Positions 60,122 to 64,000 of a DNA stretch of 64,000 nucleotides are shown piece after piece. The first letter of the stretch is position 1. The number at the start of each line of letters is the position of its first letter. The stretch covers positions 62,001-126,000 of the forward strand of contig NZ_POWX01000006.1 of the NCBI RefSeq assembly GCF_003044445.1, read 5' to 3'. This stretch comes from Neisseria mucosa (GTDB taxonomy: Bacteria > Pseudomonadota > Gammaproteobacteria > Burkholderiales > Neisseriaceae). A program made the translations under genes and the position numbers. The notes beneath the pieces were generated by a model. The model worked only from the letters and a program-made list of their open reading frames with translations. It was not told where the DNA came from and made no database searches.

Positions 60122-60718
60122 ATGGATATGCAAAGCAAAGCGAAAAAATTGATTGAGATGATTCAGACAGCATCGGTGGAGTGGAAGCCGTTGGGGGAGG
60201 TTGTACCCATCTCAAGAGGTAAAAGATTGGTTCGCAGCCAGCTACAAGATAATGGCCAGTACCCTGTGTATCAAAATAGTTTGCAACCGTTAGGGTTTTA
60301 CGACGACCAAAATTGCAGGGCATATATGACTTTTGTGATTGCAGCAGGAGCAGCAGGTGAAATCGGTTTTAGCGATATTGAATTTTGGGCAGCCGATGAT
60401 TGTTATTACTTTGACTGCCCCAAAGAAATATTGCATGACAAATTTTTATATTATTTTCTTCTTTCAGAAAGACACCAATTAACAAGCCAAATTAGAAAAG
60501 CAAGCGTTCCAAGGCTTGGGCGGGTCTCAATCGAAAAAATCAAAATTCCCATCCCGCCCCTGGAAATCCAACAAAAAATTGTAAAAATACTTGACAAATT
60601 TACCAAGCTGGAAGCTACGCTGGAAGCAGAATTAGCCTTGCGCAAACGCCAATACCAGTATTACCGCGACTTTATTTTAGATTTTGACAATCAAATCGGG
60701 GGGGGGGTGGATAGCTGA
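60122..60718 (+). CDS. hsdS: type I specificity subunit HsdS, N-terminal part (frameshifted at G10)
   Basis: 198 residues holding the first target-recognition domain (EWKPLGEVVPISRGKRLVRS to SVPRLGRVSIEKIKIPIPPL) and the first conserved coiled coil (IQQKIVKILDKFTKLEATLE, LALRKRQYQYYRDFIL). It stops 9 bp after a run of ten Gs, where the frame ends GGGVDS. Losing one G (G9) restores a 379-residue HsdS with the next frame. Truncated HsdS with one recognition domain can still form a dimeric, active specificity unit in related systems, as described for NgoAV. Confidence 0.92.
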   Translation: MDMQSKAKKLIEMIQTASVEWKPLGEVVPISRGKRLVRSQLQDNGQYPVYQNSLQPLGFYDDQNCRAYMTFVIAAGAAGEIGFSDIEFWAADDCYYFDCPKEILHDKFLYYFLLSERHQLTSQIRKASVPRLGRVSIEKIKIPIPPLEIQQKIVKILDKFTKLEATLEAELALRKRQYQYYRDFILDFDNQIGGGVDS

Positions 60719-61262
60719 TGGCTATAAAGGCCGCCTGAAAGATGTGATTTGGAAGACGTTGGGGGAGGTGGTAAACATTAAGAATGGGAAAGATTGGAAA
60801 AATTTGAGCTCCGGCGATATTCCTGTATATGGCTCAGGCGGCGTAATGGGATATGTGGATACGTTTACATATGATAAACCTAGTGTTTTGATTCCAAGAA
60901 AAGGGTCTATCACAAATATTTTTTATGTGGATTTCCCTTTTTGGAATGTTGATACTATCTATTACACAGAAATAGACACCAGTAAATTGAAGCCGAAATT
61001 TTTCTACTATTTTATGAGAACAATTGATTTAATGGCATTGGATACAGGTTCAGGAAGGCCAAGCCTTACACAGACAATCTTAAATAAGATTAAAATCCCC
61101 ATTCCCCCACTCCCCGAACAGGAAAAAATCGTCGCCATCCTAGACAAATTCGATACCCTGACCCACTCCATCAGCGAGGGTCTGCCGTACGAAATCGCCC
61201 TGCGCCGAAAACAATACGAATATTACCGCGAACAGCTGCTTGCCTTCCCCAAGGCAGCCTGA
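60684..61262 (+). CDS. hsdS: type I specificity subunit HsdS, C-terminal part
   Basis: The second target-recognition domain (WKTLGEVVNIKNGKDWKNLS to SGRPSLTQTILNKIKIPIPP) and second coiled coil (QEKIVAILDKFDTLTHSISE, EIALRRKQYEYYREQLLAFP). It parallels the N-terminal part repeat for repeat. In the present G10 state it has no ATG, only a TTG at 60684 without a ribosome site, so it is probably silent unless the tract changes to G9 or G12. A Kingella-type uptake sequence (AGGCAGCCTGAA, 61252-61263) covers its stop. Confidence 0.9.
   Translation: MTIKSGGGWIADGYKGRLKDVIWKTLGEVVNIKNGKDWKNLSSGDIPVYGSGGVMGYVDTFTYDKPSVLIPRKGSITNIFYVDFPFWNVDTIYYTEIDTSKLKPKFFYYFMRTIDLMALDTGSGRPSLTQTILNKIKIPIPPLPEQEKIVAILDKFDTLTHSISEGLPYEIALRRKQYEYYREQLLAFPKAA
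60698..60707 (+). repeat. poly-G tract (G10) in hsdS
   Basis: Ten consecutive Gs between the two halves of hsdS. Downstream frame is offset by one base from upstream, so 9 or 12 Gs would fuse the halves. Tracts of this length slip often in Neisseria. Confidence 0.95.
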
Positions 61263-61304
61263 AATTGGGATTATGTCGTCTGAAGATATTGATAAGGAAA
61301 TATA

Positions 61305-62444
61305 ATGGGAAAAAGTTTAACTGAAATTGCTGAACAATTGAAAGGAAGCAATAAAAAAGTTCAGCTTATCTACGCCTTTAACGGAACGGGGAAAACGCGT
61401 TTATCCGGAGAGTTTAAGAATTTAATTGCTCCAACCAGTTCAGAAGAGTCAGACGGAGAGCCAACAAGAAGAAAATTTCTTTACTATAATGCATTTACTG
61501 AGGATTTATTCTTTTGGGACAATGATTTGTTGGCGAACGAAGCTCCAAGATTAAAAATTCAAAAGAATAGGTTTACCGACTGGTTGTTTAGAGATAATGG
61601 ACTGGATGGAGCTGTTATTAAAAACTTTCAATATTATACAGATGAAAAATTAAACCCTAATTTCAATGAAGATTTTTCAGAAATCTCATTTCATTTTGCC
61701 CGTGGTAACGATGAGCAGATTGAAAATATCAAAATTTCCAAAGGTGAAGAAAGTAATTTTATTTGGAGCATTTTCTATGTATTAATCAGACAAGTCATCG
61801 CTGAATTGAATATTCCAGAAGATAACGAAGAAGGACGTTCCACAGATCAGTTTGACGATTTGGAATATATTTTTATTGATGACCCTGTCAGCTCTTTGGA
61901 TGAAAATCATCTGATTCAGCAAGCGGTTGATTTGGCTGATTTGATAAAAAGTAGCGAATCAGAGTTAAAGTTTATTATTACCACACATAATGTTTTATTT
62001 TACAACGTTCTATACAATGAACTAAAGTTGAAAAGTAAAAATGGAAGTTATCTTCTGTTAAAAAATGAAGATGGTAGTTTTGATATTCTTGAAAAACGTG
62101 GGGATTCCAATAAAAGTTTTTCATATCACCTTCACTTAAAAGGAGTTATTGAAAAAGCTATAAAAAATCAACAAGTAGAGAGATTCCATTTTATTCTACT
62201 AAGAAATCTGTATGAGAAAACAGCTAATTTTTTAGGTTATGAAGAATGGTCTAAGATTCTGCCTGAAGATGGTAGACAAAACTATTTTCAACGTATTATT
62301 AACTTTACAAGTCATTCTACATTATCAAATGAGGAATTTATTGAACCAACACGGCAAGAACAAGAAACTATCAAATTACTTCTGAAACACTTGCTGGATA
62401 ACTATAATTTTTTTCAAAGTGATGAACAAAGAGATAATCCATGA
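61305..62444 (+). CDS. PrrC-like anticodon nuclease (ABC-type ATPase)
   Basis: A 379-residue protein. The N-terminal part is an ABC/SMC-like ATPase: Walker A AFNGTGKT (residues 24-31), signature SKGEE (145-149), Walker B FIDDPVSSLDENH near 190-202 and a switch His in ITTHNVLFY. The C-terminal part has R300-x3-E304-x32-H337, very close to the Arg-x3-Glu-x31-His triad of E. coli PrrC. R330-x6-H337 also fits a HEPN RNase motif. Position between hsdS and hsdR copies the prr locus, where PrrC lies silent in the type I complex and cuts tRNA-Lys when restriction is inhibited. The gene is AT-rich, and its TGA overlaps hsdR (ATGA). Confidence 0.78.
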   Translation: MGKSLTEIAEQLKGSNKKVQLIYAFNGTGKTRLSGEFKNLIAPTSSEESDGEPTRRKFLYYNAFTEDLFFWDNDLLANEAPRLKIQKNRFTDWLFRDNGLDGAVIKNFQYYTDEKLNPNFNEDFSEISFHFARGNDEQIENIKISKGEESNFIWSIFYVLIRQVIAELNIPEDNEEGRSTDQFDDLEYIFIDDPVSSLDENHLIQQAVDLADLIKSSESELKFIITTHNVLFYNVLYNELKLKSKNGSYLLLKNEDGSFDILEKRGDSNKSFSYHLHLKGVIEKAIKNQQVERFHFILLRNLYEKTANFLGYEEWSKILPEDGRQNYFQRIINFTSHSTLSNEEFIEPTRQEQETIKLLLKHLLDNYNFFQSDEQRDNP

Positions 62445-64000
62445 ACCTCGAAACCAAACCCATCGCCGAAACGCCGAATTTCATTGTGCTCGACCAATAT
62501 GAAAAAATCGAACAGTCGGGCAGCTACCAATCGGAAAACCAGTTGGAAGCGGAGTTAATCGCCGATTTGCAGAATCAGGGTTACGAATACCGCAAGGATT
62601 TGAACAGCCAAAGCAGGCTGCTGGAAAACTTGCGCGCCCAGTTGCAGCGGCTGAACGGTATGGCGTTTTCAGACGACGAATGGGCGCGGTTTTTGACGGA
62701 ATATCTGGACAGGCCGTCTGAAAACATTACCGATAAAACCCGCAAAATCCACGACGACCATATTTACGATTTCGCTTTTGATGATGGCCGTTTGAAAAAC
62801 ATTTATCTGCTGGACAAGAAAAACCTTGCCCGCAACCATGTGCAGGTTATCAACCAGTTTGAGCAGACGGGCACGCATGCAAACCGCTATGACGTTACCG
62901 TGTTGGTAAACGGTCTGCCGCTGGTGCAGATTGAATTGAAAAAGCGCGGTGTGGCGGTGCGTGAAGCATTCAATCAGGTGCACCGTTACAGCAAAGAGAG
63001 CTTCAACAGCGAAAATTCGTTGTTCAAATTCCTGCAAATCTTCGTGATTTCCAACGGCACGGACACGCGCTATTTTGCCAATACCACCAAGCGCGACAAA
63101 AACAGCTTCGATTTCACGATGAATTGGGCGCGGTCGGACAATTATCCGATTAAAGATTTGAAAGACTTTACCGCCACGTTCCTGCAGAAAAGTGTATTGC
63201 TGAGCGTTTTGCTGCATTACAGCGTGTTTGATACGAATGATACGCTGCTGATTATGCGTCCGTATCAGATTGCCGCTGCCGAACGCATTTTGTGGAAAAT
63301 CAACAGTTCGGTGCAGGCGAAGAATTGGAGCAAGCCGGAAAGCGGCGGCTATGTTTGGCATACCACGGGCAGCGGCAAAACGCTGACCAGCTTTAAGGCA
63401 GCGCGTCTGGCGACGGAATCGGCGTTTATCGACAGGGTTTTCTTCGTGGTGGATAGGAAGGATTTGGACTATCAGACAATGAAGGAATACCAACGTTTTT
63501 CGCCCGATAGCGTGAACGGTTCGGAAAGCACGGCGGGCTTGAAACGCAATTTGGAAAAAGACGACAACAAAATCATCGTTACCACCATCCAAAAGCTGAA
63601 CAACCTGATGAAGAGTGAAGATAATCTGCCGGTTTATCACCAGCAGGTTGTATTTATTTTCGACGAATGCCATCGCTCGCAATTCGGCGAAGCGCAAAAA
63701 AATCTGAAAAAGAAATTCAAGAAATTCTGCCAGTTCGGCTTTACCGGTACGCCGATTTTTCCCGAAAACGCTTTGGGCGCGGAAACCACGGCGGGCGTGT
63801 TCGGGCGGGAGTTGCATTCTTATGTGATTACCGATGCCATCCGCGATGAAAAAGTATTGAAATTCAAAGTGGATTACAACGATGTGCGCCCGCAGTTCAA
63901 AGCCGTGGAAGCGGAACAGGACGAGAAGAAACTGAGTGCCGCCGAAAACCGCCAAGCCCTGCTTCACCCCGAACGCATCCGCGAAATCACGCAATATATC
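62441..64000 (+). CDS. hsdR: type I restriction endonuclease HsdR, partial at window end
   Basis: The first 520 residues are in the window and the reading frame is still open at base 64000. The nuclease domain has YDFAFDDGRL and the catalytic-type QIELKKRG. The motor follows with Walker A TTGSGKT (308-314), the DEAD-box-like DECH (408-411) and motif III TGTP (435-438). HsdR translocates and cuts unmodified DNA in complex with HsdM and HsdS. It overlaps the anticodon nuclease gene by 4 bp. A DUS of the GCCGTCTGAA dialect lies at 62713-62722. Confidence 0.94.
   Translation, partial: MNLETKPIAETPNFIVLDQYEKIEQSGSYQSENQLEAELIADLQNQGYEYRKDLNSQSRLLENLRAQLQRLNGMAFSDDEWARFLTEYLDRPSENITDKTRKIHDDHIYDFAFDDGRLKNIYLLDKKNLARNHVQVINQFEQTGTHANRYDVTVLVNGLPLVQIELKKRGVAVREAFNQVHRYSKESFNSENSLFKFLQIFVISNGTDTRYFANTTKRDKNSFDFTMNWARSDNYPIKDLKDFTATFLQKSVLLSVLLHYSVFDTNDTLLIMRPYQIAAAERILWKINSSVQAKNWSKPESGGYVWHTTGSGKTLTSFKAARLATESAFIDRVFFVVDRKDLDYQTMKEYQRFSPDSVNGSESTAGLKRNLEKDDNKIIVTTIQKLNNLMKSEDNLPVYHQQVVFIFDECHRSQFGEAQKNLKKKFKKFCQFGFTGTPIFPENALGAETTAGVFGRELHSYVITDAIRDEKVLKFKVDYNDVRPQFKAVEAEQDEKKLSAAENRQALLHPERIREITQYI

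Noticed and set aside
60684..61262. Reading the second half of hsdS as a separate second specificity gene
   Set aside because: It lacks an ATG and ribosome site, and changing the G tract by one base joins it in frame with the first half, so it is treated as one phase-variable gene.
62669..63994. 441-residue minus-strand open frame opposite hsdR
   Set aside because: The plus strand carries clear helicase and nuclease motifs in an open frame to the window end. The minus frame is a compositional shadow.

Overview
The window is a chromosomal segment of a commensal Neisseria. The main evidence is the DNA uptake sequence (DUS): dozens of copies of AGGTCGTCTGAA, many as inverted pairs that form terminator hairpins between genes. 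From memory, this dialect belongs to the N. mucosa / N. sicca / N. macacae group, whereas meningococci and gonococci use ATGCCGTCTGAA. Three Correia elements, dRS3 repeats, a Slam/surface-lipoprotein pair, split LPS-heptose genes and the general gene order support Neisseria. No insertion sequence, prophage or CRISPR array was seen.

Layout. 1-7650 (minus strand): oligopeptide importer oppA - Xaa-Pro aminopeptidase - oppB - oppC - fused oppDF. 7967-8950: porin. 9311-11181: zinc importer genes znuC and znuB behind a Zur-like operator and a possible 32-codon leader peptide; no znuA is present. 11468-14439: a surface lipoprotein with a long EEARKA-repeat stalk and its Slam exporter. 14582-25764: housekeeping genes (clpS-clpA, cspA, a DMT transporter, hemolysin III family, glnD, two small HTH regulators, rplY, prs). 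26009-29638: three identical tRNA-Gln genes after ispE, with lolB and a TPR protein upstream. 29813-36238: NUDIX hydrolase, galU, pseudouridine synthase, ubiA, and ptsN-hprK-rapZ. 36267-42008: small lipoprotein, rbgA, dapE, VOC protein, ogt and argF, with the three Correia elements. 42009-47387 (minus): argS, TSUP permease, pssA, xseA. 47537-57328: an AT-rich PIN-domain gene, lpxK, two DUF2059 paralogs, Trm112-like gene, kdsB, adk, pyrF, hldA, hldD (lipid A, Kdo and heptose supply). 57407-64000: a type I restriction-modification locus, hsdM - rhuM - hsdS (split at a G10 tract) - PrrC-like anticodon nuclease - hsdR (runs off the end).

The most notable region is the type I locus. Its specificity gene is in a frameshifted state at a ten-G tract, and removal of one G would give an uninterrupted 379-residue HsdS. 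It also carries a RhuM gene, a candidate anticodon nuclease guarding the system, and a spacer with uptake sequences typical of Kingella, Eikenella and Simonsiella, which suggests transfer between Neisseriaceae genera. The lipoprotein/Slam pair with a roughly 26-nm predicted helical stalk is the second point of interest.
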